Assembly (NCBI GenBank): GCA_003532715.1
Contig: DOEZ01000146.1
Span: 375 to 16,702, forward strand
Origin: Planctomycetaceae bacterium
Lineage (GTDB): Bacteria > Planctomycetota > Planctomycetia > Pirellulales > Thermoguttaceae
Reading direction: 5' to 3'
DNA length: 16,328 bases
In this document: one piece after another, positions 1 through 6,289 of the stretch
Numbering within the stretch: the stretch's first letter is position 1
How the letters are laid out: every line of letters starts with the position of its first letter
The notes under the pieces: model-generated
Databases searched by the model: none
The model's input: only the letters and a program-made list of their open reading frames with translations
Told to the model about the DNA's origin: nothing
Position numbers and translations under genes: made by a program

Positions 1-21
1 TGCGGCTGGATCACCTCCTTT
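1..21 (+). rRNA. 16S ribosomal RNA, 3' end only (partial)
   Basis: The first bases match the universally conserved 3' terminus of bacterial 16S rRNA (GGATCACCTCCTT, bases 8-20), including the anti-Shine-Dalgarno CCTCC at 14-18. The mature 3' end is placed near base 21 by comparison with E. coli, so it is uncertain by one or two bases. The rest of the gene lies before the window. No 23S, 5S or tRNA gene follows. Confidence 0.95.
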
Positions 22-45
22 CTATAAGGATAATTATCAGCTCCC

Positions 46-61
46 TCGATGGAAACATCGA
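46..61 (+). other. Hairpin in 16S trailer, GAAA loop
   Basis: Bases 46-51 (TCGATG) and 56-61 (CATCGA) are perfectly complementary around a GAAA tetraloop. An outer pairing of GCTCC (40-44) with GGAGC (79-83) could enclose it. It lies in the 16S trailer between the mature 3' end and the terminator, so a role in pre-rRNA folding or processing is plausible but inferred. The strand is that of the 16S transcript. Confidence 0.5.
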
Positions 62-139
62 TCGAGCAAAATAATTGTGGAGCCAGTACCTTACGATAAT
101 GACTGTTGCAGATTAGCGGGACTACCATTTTTATACGAA

Positions 140-176
140 GACCCGGTCGGGATTTCCCGATCGGGTCTTTCTTTTT
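140..176 (+). terminator. Intrinsic terminator of the 16S transcript
   Basis: GACCCGGTCGGGA (140-152) pairs with TCCCGATCGGGTC (155-167) along 12-13 bp with a single G-U wobble and a tiny loop. It is followed at once by TTTCTTTTT (168-176). This is a textbook rho-independent terminator about 120 nt after the 16S 3' end. It implies that the 16S rRNA is transcribed without a 23S gene behind it. Confidence 0.9.
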
Positions 177-199
177 GCGCCAACCTCCCCCCGCGACTT

Positions 200-233
200 C
201 AACGCAAGGACGCCAAGGCACGAAGACGCAACG
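200..233 (+). repeat. REP-like dispersed repeat, left copy
   Basis: A purine-rich degenerate array of short units (AACGCAAGGACGCC, then AAGGCACGAAGACGC) resembles an AACGCAAAGACGC-type repeat that I recall seeing scattered through intergenic DNA of many bacteria. A related copy in inverted orientation lies at 365-394. Translation in any frame gives only low-complexity Arg/Lys/Ala-rich peptides, so no gene is called here. Confidence 0.55.
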
Positions 234-240
234 CCACGGC

Positions 241-266
241 ACTGAGTGACCGAAACGTCACTCAGT
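241..266 (+). repeat. Perfect 10-bp inverted repeat (hairpin)
   Basis: ACTGAGTGAC (241-250) and GTCACTCAGT (257-266) are exact reverse complements around the six-base loop CGAAAC. No T-run follows, so it is not an obvious terminator. It lies inside the patch bounded by the two REP-like repeats and may be part of that element. Confidence 0.6.
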
Positions 267-282
267 CCAAGAACCCACTCAA

Positions 283-312
283 TTCCCCCCCTCCCCCCTT
301 TCCCCTTTTTCC
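283..312 (+). other. C-rich polypyrimidine tract
   Basis: Apart from its edges this stretch is almost entirely C and T on the plus strand, with runs of seven and six C followed by T-rich and C4 blocks. It sits between the 10-bp hairpin and the right REP-like copy. No function is evident; it is low-complexity DNA and the rest of the interval up to base 364 shows nothing gene-like. Confidence 0.6.
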
Positions 313-364
313 GATCCTCAATAACCACTTCAGACGGCTGAGTGCTTACCGGAATCCATCTTCG

Positions 365-394
365 CGACCTTGCGTCGTCGTGTCTTTGCGTTGA
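365..394 (-). repeat. REP-like dispersed repeat, right copy (inverted)
   Basis: The reverse complement reads CAACGCAAAGACACGACGACG and then CAAGG, matching the AACGCAAGGACGCC pattern of 200-233 imperfectly and in opposite orientation. The recognisable Rhs coding similarity starts immediately after this repeat, which suggests the repeat marks the break that removed the 5' part of the Rhs gene. Confidence 0.5.
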
Positions 395-843
395 TCGACC
401 CGCGACCCGACGGCGTACGACGATCAGGGCGCCGCGACGCTGGCGGATGACACCGTAACCATTGTCAAGCACGTCGTTTACGACGCCTTCGGCAACGTCC
501 TCGCCGACACGGCCCCGGGCGTCGAGAGCCTGCTTTTGTACACGGCCCGGCCGTTTGACGCCGAGACGCACTTGCAGAACAACCTGAACCGGTGGTACGA
601 TGCGACCATCGGCCGCTGGCTGGCCGAAGACCCGATCGGCTTCGCCGCCGGCGACGCGAATTTGTATCGGTATGTCGGGAATGCGGCGACGTCGTGGATT
701 CGTATGGACTGTGGAAGAGAATCGGCGAATACCGTTATCAAGCTGCGTTTGGTGAAAACTCCTTAAACAGACTTGCCGTCCTGCTGACAGAGGAAGTCGA
801 CAACTGGGTGTGCCTTTTGCCAATAGGCGAGGATTGGGGCTAA
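395..843 (+). pseudogene. Rhs core fragment, 5'-truncated and frameshifted
   Basis: The frame starting at 395 reads through VVYDAFGNV (about 475-501), an LYTARPFDAET segment, NRWYDATIGRWLAEDPIGF and LYRYVGN (up to 682). These are hallmarks of the RHS/YD-repeat C-terminal core found in Rhs and tc-toxin-like proteins. The expected end of the core, (V)DSYGLW, is present but one frame away (691-714), so an indel lies at roughly 683-697. The shifted frame continues about 40 residues to a TAA at 841-843, with an LNRLAVLLTEEVDNW segment faintly like a LysM-type repeat (speculative). There is no start codon or upstream repeat region: the reading is cut off at the REP-like repeat by a TGA at 392. Full Rhs proteins usually exceed 1000 residues, so this is a remnant. 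It could be a displaced C-terminal tip rather than a decayed gene, but the frameshift argues for decay. Confidence 0.8.
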
Positions 844-987
844 ATCTTGGGCAGGGGATCCTGTGACTCGGGAGATTGAACGGGGACAATTCGCCCCCGC
901 AAGGGATATAACGAGTTTGCGGACGCGTCCATGGTGTGATTCGCTGCCTGGTACTCAATAAGAATCGCGGTAATTGGAGAGTACGTT

Positions 988-1668
988 ATGAAACGAATCG
1001 TTCCCCCAGCTACGTCCTTAGCACTGGTTGTGCTGGTCTGCTACAATGTCGTCGCGCAGTGGCCGTCGCAAAACGAGATGTCCCACGATCCTGCTGAGTG
1101 GAAGAAATGGGAAGAAGGTGTGGAAGATGCACACCTTGATCTGGAAAAGCAACTATACGATCTTATGCTCGACGAAGACGAAGCCGGGAAGGTTGAGAAG
1201 ATCACATTGGAGCCGTACGAAGGTAACCTTGATTACTCGCGCAGAGAGATACCTCTTGCCGCGTCCACGGTGGATCCCGCAATACTAAACGTCGTCCAAT
1301 ACGCATGTTCCACTAGGTATCTTTTGCGTCGTCATCCTGGTCACCTAACAGGCGCAATGGGCGTCGGAGGGCACTTCGTTGTCGGCGAACTCAAGATTCA
1401 CACGACCAATCGGGTCGTTACGGTGTTTGTGACACAAATCGGGTTCCTATTCCAGAATGCCGACAATCTGCTCATGCGACGGCAGTTCCACTCATGGGCC
1501 CTTGCCCAAGTCGTGAACCACCTAGTGGCAGAAAGCTCGCCCGGACGAGGTATCTCCCGAGGTCTCTTCCTAGCTCTGTCGGGCGAAGCGATCATTGAAG
1601 CCAACAAGCAGCTTTACTGGCAAACCATGGCTGCAGCCCGTCTACCCGACACTTGCGAAACCGAGTAA
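988..1668 (+). CDS. Hypothetical exported protein
   Basis: I do not recognise this 226-residue protein. It begins with a good Sec signal peptide: MKR, a hydrophobic run to about residue 22, and a likely cleavage after VVA. The mature part starts with an acidic, charged helix-like region (about 30-65) and continues with a mixed segment, including a hydrophobic VVTVFVTQIGFLF stretch near 145-157 that may be a buried strand. The start is well supported by GGAGAG at 976-981, six bases before ATG. It stands just after the Rhs remnant, so a link to an Rhs effector or immunity pair is possible but unsupported. Its stop codon TAA (1666-1668) is followed without a gap by another 41 sense codons in the same frame, so the protein may once have been 268 residues long. 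Confidence 0.7.
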   Translation: MKRIVPPATSLALVVLVCYNVVAQWPSQNEMSHDPAEWKKWEEGVEDAHLDLEKQLYDLMLDEDEAGKVEKITLEPYEGNLDYSRREIPLAASTVDPAILNVVQYACSTRYLLRRHPGHLTGAMGVGGHFVVGELKIHTTNRVVTVFVTQIGFLFQNADNLLMRRQFHSWALAQVVNHLVAESSPGRGISRGLFLALSGEAIIEANKQLYWQTMAAARLPDTCETE

Positions 1669-1794
1669 GTGGCCCGCGATGAGGAAGTCGCTGATCGACT
1701 GACGGTCGGCTCCTTTGGATGGCTTGTCGATTCGACGTCGGCCCATTACGAGTGGGACCACGGCGGCGAAACCATAGTCGCGACTGACAAGTAG
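1669..1794 (+). other. In-frame open stretch after a TAA (possible former C-terminus or tiny ORF)
   Basis: Directly after the TAA at 1666-1668 comes GTG and then 40 further sense codons in the same frame, ending at TAG (1792-1794). The peptide (VARDEEVADRLTVGSFGW at its start) has a normal amino-acid mix. Two readings are possible: the original C-terminus of the preceding exported protein cut off by a nonsense mutation, or chance open frame in the 162-bp spacer. No Shine-Dalgarno precedes the GTG, so an independent gene is less likely. Confidence 0.35.
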
Positions 1795-1830
1795 GACGAC
1801 AATTGCCCGGATAGTGATGCAAGGCACGTT

Positions 1831-3045
1831 ATGCGAGTGAGAACCTGGACGCTGTTTGCCGCAACGGTCGTCGTCACTTCAGTTTGCCTGTTGTTCGCCT
1901 TCTATTCGCAGCACGAGGACGGCGTCCCGCGGGATACGGCCTCGCACCCTGTCGGCAGTACGCGCACACCGAGCGACAACAGGACCATCGAGAGTCTGGA
2001 CGCATATATCGAGTCCTTGGACGACATCTCGGATGAAGATCTAGCCGATTTGGAACGGTTTCGACCGATTCTGGTTCTTCACCTCTTCACTCTGGACAAG
2101 GAAGATTCCATCTCCGACGTTGCGCTGCAGCATGTGGGCCGACTGACGGAGTTGGAGGAACTAAAGCTGAGCTTCACTGCCATCACCGATAACGGACTTC
2201 CCTCGCTGAAGCACCTACAACGGCTGAAGGAATTGCATCTAACGGCCTGCGAGCGATTGCATGGTCCGGGTATCCAGAGTCTGGCGGGCCTTGGGGCCTT
2301 GGAGGTGTTGGAAATACAGTCGCGCAGTCTACGCGAGCTCTCACTGGACGGCCTAGGTGGGAAGTTCCGATCACTGGAGACAATCCGCGCGACGGGATGC
2401 GACGATTTGCAGACGGTTCGGGTATTGAACGTGATCAATCTTCGAGAGCTGGAAATTCACACTTACTCTGCGTTACAGCATGTCATTCTCGAAAACCTCT
2501 GGCAACTGGAGACGCTGTCCCTCTCCTCCGATGCCCGAACACTCCCCGAGGAGTTTCGACTGACCGGACTGCCGAACTTGCAGCACTTGACCATCGATTT
2601 GCCGCTGGATGACTCGCGAGTGAAGCAGCTAACTCTCATGGCAGACCACCTCAAGACGCTGGTTCTATTGGATCCAGCGAACCAGATTTCCGACGAAGGG
2701 ATGGATCACATCGCGAAGCTCAAGAATCTGGAGGTCCTTGTATTGCGCGGAGATGTCTCCGACGACGGGCTCCGCGCTCTTGGTGTCCTCGCTCATCTCC
2801 AAGAGTTGACTCTTAGCGACCTCCCCATGACAGGCAGTGGACTGCAATGGATTATTGCACTCGATGAGCTCGAGCATCTCAGTTTGCGGGGAACAAGAAT
2901 CCAGGCGAGCGAGTTGAGGAAATGGCTGCCGAAGATGAAGTATTTGCGCAGACTCGACCTCACGCACACCGGTTTGAACGAAACGGACAAGAGACTGCTC
3001 TTCGAGGACATGCCTTGGTTACGAGAGGCACCGGTCGCGCAATGA
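1831..3045 (+). CDS. Membrane-anchored leucine-rich repeat protein
   Basis: This 404-residue protein starts with a short basic N-terminus and a hydrophobic segment (about residues 6-24, TLFAATVVVTSVCLLFAF) that is a signal anchor or signal peptide. A low-complexity polar linker rich in Asp/Ser/Thr follows to about residue 75. From about 80 to the end it is built of 22-25-residue leucine-rich repeats with the consensus LxxLxxLxLxxTxIxDxGL; clear examples are LTELEELKLSFTAITDNGL and LKNLEVLVLRGDVSDDGL. Such repeats form curved protein-binding scaffolds and are abundant in planctomycetes, so a role in extracytoplasmic binding is likely but the partner is unknown. The ATG at 1831 has AAGG six bases upstream. 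Its TGA overlaps the next start as ATGA (3042-3045), indicating translational coupling. Confidence 0.85.
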   Translation: MRVRTWTLFAATVVVTSVCLLFAFYSQHEDGVPRDTASHPVGSTRTPSDNRTIESLDAYIESLDDISDEDLADLERFRPILVLHLFTLDKEDSISDVALQHVGRLTELEELKLSFTAITDNGLPSLKHLQRLKELHLTACERLHGPGIQSLAGLGALEVLEIQSRSLRELSLDGLGGKFRSLETIRATGCDDLQTVRVLNVINLRELEIHTYSALQHVILENLWQLETLSLSSDARTLPEEFRLTGLPNLQHLTIDLPLDDSRVKQLTLMADHLKTLVLLDPANQISDEGMDHIAKLKNLEVLVLRGDVSDDGLRALGVLAHLQELTLSDLPMTGSGLQWIIALDELEHLSLRGTRIQASELRKWLPKMKYLRRLDLTHTGLNETDKRLLFEDMPWLREAPVAQ

Positions 3046-4439
3046 TACAAGTTATGCGAAGTCATGCTCTCTGGTTGCTTGTCATGGTCGTCGTTGGCCC
3101 AGCACGTGCAGACAATCCGATTCGAACAATGCACCTTTTGGACGACAATGGTCGCTATCTCGAAATCGCGCCCAACCCGCCTGGCTCAGGAAGTGGCCAG
3201 AAGACGCGCCACACGAAGGCGGGCCAGCGATACCTGGAATGGACCTGTGGTGATTGCGAGAGCATTCTTCGCGATATGCACCAACGCATGGATCGGAGAC
3301 ATCGGTACGCTAACCTGGGGCCTAGTCGCATTGTTGTTGAAACAAAGAATCAACGCCACTATAGCGTTGTGTACGATGATTCCGACGAAGCGGCGTTTCA
3401 GGACACGGCAAACCAACTTGGACTCGAAGTCACGGTCGAGAAGCGGGCGGTCATGGCGTGGGTTCTTGAGCCAATGGATGGCCCGGCGCCAGGGCTGCAA
3501 CCGTATCGCGGAAAGCCCGAATGGCCCCAACTGAAAGCTGAAAGCCGATCCGATGCGATCGAACACGCACAACGAATCGACGAGGGATTATGCGAGGAAG
3601 CGATTTACTACAAAGGTGACCTATGCTATTCCGATGGCATCACGTTTGATGAATTCGCACGATTTGTGGAAGAAGTCAACCGAATCCCGGTTGTCAACAA
3701 GACCGGTAGAGCGGGCCATTACTCGTTTACGCTCCCCAAGGACTTCTGGAAGAAGTTCGTCTTTGGCAACCCACCAACTGTGCTTGAGCCAATTGGTGTG
3801 AAGGTGGTGCGGAGCGATGCCGAAGAGCTGAATGTTGTCGTTGTCCGGGATAAACGAGGGGACACAATGGACGTGCGCCCGTTACGGGAAGTTGCCGTGG
3901 AGGAACCGCCTGGGCCCACTGAGCCTATCCCAGAACTTCTCGGCAAATGGCGTGTGACGAGAGCAACTTGCCGTGGAGAAGCCGCTCCCTGGGTATTCCT
4001 CTTTGGCGACCTCTGTTGTGATGGTCGCCGGCTATATTTCGTCGATGCTACAGGAAAGGTCCCGAGGCACTTGGATGGTTTTGAGGTGTGGAAGACAACG
4101 CGCTGGGGCAAGTTCTATCGCGCAATTCGTTTTGAGTTCTTTGGGGGTGAATGGAATGTTGCAGAACGGGTGCTTCTTCAAGTGCATGGCAATACTCTGA
4201 CGTATTGCGGCATCGAGGACGCGGAAGGCACGCCATACTTTCCAATGGACTTCAGCCGCGAGGAGACAGCGAGGGGCATGTATATCGTTTTTGAGCGAGT
4301 GGACGTAATGTCACGCAGTCCAAAGGGATGGACGCAACAACAGCGTCCCCCTCGTTGCTGGCGTCGCAAGTGGATACGTGGGCGACTCCATTTCCCTTGC
4401 GGTAACCGTTGTATTTGGGGCATCGTATCAGGCAGATAA
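3042..4439 (+). CDS. Exported DUF3738 (TIGR03435-like) / TIGR03067-like fusion protein
   Basis: I chose the ATG at 3042 (465 residues) because it overlaps the upstream stop as ATGA and gives a signal peptide (hydrophobic 8-20, cleavage near ARA-DN at 23). ATG 3054 is an alternative; an earlier in-frame start at 2922 lies inside the LRR gene and is unlikely. Residues about 200-270 (ITFDEFARFVEEV, then PVVNKTGRAGHYSFTL and LNVVVV) resemble DUF3738/TIGR03435, a family common in soil Acidobacteria and planctomycetes. Residues about 297-420 (LLGKWRVTRA, then NTLTYCGIEDAEGTP and YIVFERV) resemble TIGR03067, a planctomycete lipocalin-like domain. Both families lack a known function. The last 45 residues after FERV are Arg/Trp/Cys-rich and unlike either domain, as if read out of frame. 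Domain calls are by eye. Confidence 0.75.
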   Translation: MIQVMRSHALWLLVMVVVGPARADNPIRTMHLLDDNGRYLEIAPNPPGSGSGQKTRHTKAGQRYLEWTCGDCESILRDMHQRMDRRHRYANLGPSRIVVETKNQRHYSVVYDDSDEAAFQDTANQLGLEVTVEKRAVMAWVLEPMDGPAPGLQPYRGKPEWPQLKAESRSDAIEHAQRIDEGLCEEAIYYKGDLCYSDGITFDEFARFVEEVNRIPVVNKTGRAGHYSFTLPKDFWKKFVFGNPPTVLEPIGVKVVRSDAEELNVVVVRDKRGDTMDVRPLREVAVEEPPGPTEPIPELLGKWRVTRATCRGEAAPWVFLFGDLCCDGRRLYFVDATGKVPRHLDGFEVWKTTRWGKFYRAIRFEFFGGEWNVAERVLLQVHGNTLTYCGIEDAEGTPYFPMDFSREETARGMYIVFERVDVMSRSPKGWTQQQRPPRCWRRKWIRGRLHFPCGNRCIWGIVSGR

Positions 4440-4455
4440 CACATCGGGGCCCGGC

Positions 4456-5013
4456 ATGATTTCAGAATTATCGAAATCGGACACTGACATGAAAGAACCG
4501 CCGGCATCTCGGAGAGTCCCCAATTCCGTGTGGATTCTGCTGATCATAGCCGTCTTCGTCTGCGGGCTCAGTCTTTCGATCGGCATTCGCTCAACCATTC
4601 GGATCGCCGCAGTCACCGGATACATCGTGCTCATCGCCGCGCAGTTGCGGCATCCAGGCCCCAAGCTCCGCGGGGTGGTCTCCGTTGCCTGTGCCGCCGC
4701 CTTCAATGTCCTGCCGTTTCTTGCCGATTTCGTGGTCGTTTCAGGGCAGCGGTTGTCGCCGGCGGCGGAAACTGTGGCCGAGGTAGTCGCCCTCGTTATC
4801 TTCCTGATGTGGATACTATTTGCCCTGCTGGCCATCAGGCATGCACAGCACCCAAACCGAACCCTGGGTTGGCTGTCGCTGCTGCTTGTATTGAGTCCGG
4901 GTATCCTCGACCATCTGGATCACTTTCAGTACCGTGCCTGTTCATTGCTGCGGATTGAATGGTGGCACTTCCGTCCCTTCGCGTGGCTCATGGATGTACT
5001 ATGGTTCACATGA
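4456..5013 (+). CDS. Small polytopic membrane protein
   Basis: From the ATG at 4456 this is a 185-residue protein with about five hydrophobic segments, at roughly residues 24-43, 48-64, 75-95, 106-126 and 138-156, and a short polar N-terminus (MISELSKSDTDMKEPPASRR). I do not recognise the family. The start is not certain: GGGG at 4447-4450 is the only Shine-Dalgarno-like sequence; ATG 4489 and GTG 4378 are alternatives, the last one overlapping the previous gene. It follows the DUF3738 gene by 16 bp, and its TGA overlaps the next ATG as ATGA (5010-5013). It is therefore probably co-translated with the DUF1559-like gene, which also carries several membrane helices. Confidence 0.65.
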   Translation: MISELSKSDTDMKEPPASRRVPNSVWILLIIAVFVCGLSLSIGIRSTIRIAAVTGYIVLIAAQLRHPGPKLRGVVSVACAAAFNVLPFLADFVVVSGQRLSPAAETVAEVVALVIFLMWILFALLAIRHAQHPNRTLGWLSLLLVLSPGILDHLDHFQYRACSLLRIEWWHFRPFAWLMDVLWFT

Positions 5014-6287
5014 CCGCAAACAGCAGCCAATACGCCACCAGCGACCGTATCCGTTGGGGGTCGGCCATCCGTGGCAGTGCCCTGGGATGCCTGGTCGCGC
5101 TCGGACTCGTGAATGCTCTAATTTGGCGTTTCGGCTCTCCTCATTTTGCTCGCGAAGAGGCCATTTTACAGGGCCTATACGTCTCGTCCAGCGTTGTGGG
5201 AATAGGCATCGCCGTTCTATTGAGTGTTGTTCGATCGTCCAGACCTCGACCTTCCACACGTCGAACCGTTCTCGGAAGCATCGCTTGGTTTGCCGTGGTT
5301 GGTGGAATTGTCGGGTTCTCCGTCGGTTCGTCACTGCCGGCACTGACGGTCATCGGTTACAAAAGTCAGATCTTCCTCACGGCCTCGGGCATCGGGGTCG
5401 CGGGTCTGCTCGTACTGCTTCTGGCGGTCGGCACCGCGATGGGGGCCGTGGCCGACTGGATAATCGGCGGCCGCACTGTTCGGCGGGCCCAAGAGGCGAC
5501 GGCTTCGTCGTTGACCGAAGACTCGCTCGCGATTGTGAAAAACCCGGGGTCTCCGCGAAGTGCCCTGCCAGCCTTGTTGTTACTGGGCCTGTCAATTAAC
5601 TCGCTTGCATTGGGGTGTTTCTGTGTCCATGTCGTCATGAGCCACACCAGAACGGCGAGGAATCTTCAGTATATTCATCTGGCCTTGATGTCCTATCAAG
5701 CCGACCATGGACAACTCCCGCCCGCGACGGTCACATCCGAGGACGGTCGACTCATGCACAGTTGGCGGGTGCTCATCCTGCCGTATTTGGGCCCTCGCGA
5801 GGCCGAACTTTACCGTGAATATCGCTTTGACGAACCGTGGAATGGTCCACACAACCTCCGCCTGATCGAACATATGCCCGAGGTTTATCAATCAAACGGT
5901 GACGCGGCACACGATCACACGGAGACGACGTTTCTTGCGCTTGTCGAAGGAATGTCCGTGTCGAAACCGGATCGCATGGCGACGATGCGAGAAGACTGGC
6001 AACCGATTGTCGTGAGCGTTCCTGATTGTCGCGTGACTTGGCTCGAACCCAGAGACATCTCCCTTCACGGCGCCAAGGGTCATTACGACACCGAACGCCT
6101 GCGAGCGATGCTCGATTCGAAGGAACCGACTCTCTTCCTATGTGGATTTGGCGCGCAGAGCACCGAATTCGACCAGGATGACATCATGCGGAATGCCCTC
6201 TTGGCGTTGTTCGGGCCGCGTCACAACAAGGAAAGGCCAACGTCGGACGAAAACCGCGTGGTTCGCTTACCGAACAAAGGTCAATAG
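5010..6287 (+). CDS. Multi-pass membrane protein with C-terminal DUF1559-like domain
   Basis: The start at 5010 overlaps the upstream stop as ATGA and gives 425 residues; in-frame starts at 4959 and 5001 lie inside the previous gene. Hydrophobic segments at about 22-40, 55-73, 88-107, 120-142 and 187-209 form a membrane domain. The last one leads into SHTRTARNLQYIHLALMSYQ, ADHGQLPPAT, SWRVLILPYLG and FDEPWNGPHN (about 211-282). This order matches DUF1559 (PF07596), the pilin-like family greatly expanded in planctomycetes. Usual DUF1559 proteins have a single N-terminal helix and end with a His-x-Gly/ADGS-type motif; here there are extra helices in front and I do not see that closing motif, so this is a divergent subtype. 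The gene ends 2 bp from the end of hydF on the other strand. Confidence 0.8.
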   Translation: MTANSSQYATSDRIRWGSAIRGSALGCLVALGLVNALIWRFGSPHFAREEAILQGLYVSSSVVGIGIAVLLSVVRSSRPRPSTRRTVLGSIAWFAVVGGIVGFSVGSSLPALTVIGYKSQIFLTASGIGVAGLLVLLLAVGTAMGAVADWIIGGRTVRRAQEATASSLTEDSLAIVKNPGSPRSALPALLLLGLSINSLALGCFCVHVVMSHTRTARNLQYIHLALMSYQADHGQLPPATVTSEDGRLMHSWRVLILPYLGPREAELYREYRFDEPWNGPHNLRLIEHMPEVYQSNGDAAHDHTETTFLALVEGMSVSKPDRMATMREDWQPIVVSVPDCRVTWLEPRDISLHGAKGHYDTERLRAMLDSKEPTLFLCGFGAQSTEFDQDDIMRNALLALFGPRHNKERPTSDENRVVRLPNKGQ

Positions 6288-6289
6288 TC

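Noticed and set aside
241..266. Second terminator at the 10-bp hairpin
   Set aside because: No T-run follows on either strand and a strong terminator already precedes it; it fits better as part of a palindromic element.
77..394. A 105-codon open frame on the plus strand between the 16S trailer and the Rhs remnant
   Set aside because: It runs through the rRNA terminator and both REP-like repeats; its product is repeat translation (Arg/Lys-rich and Pro-rich runs) without a ribosome binding site or protein-like domain.
883..912. Possible sigma-70-like promoter (GGGACA, 18-bp spacer, TATAAC) before the exported protein gene
   Set aside because: The -35 matches the consensus at only four of six bases, promoter rules in planctomycetes are poorly known, and other weak matches exist nearby. 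It is too weak to annotate.
131..958. A 275-codon minus-strand open frame covering the terminator, repeats and Rhs fragment
   Set aside because: It lies antisense to clear Rhs core coding sequence and across the intrinsic terminator; the product is Arg-rich with no recognisable motif, as expected of an antisense shadow in GC-rich DNA.
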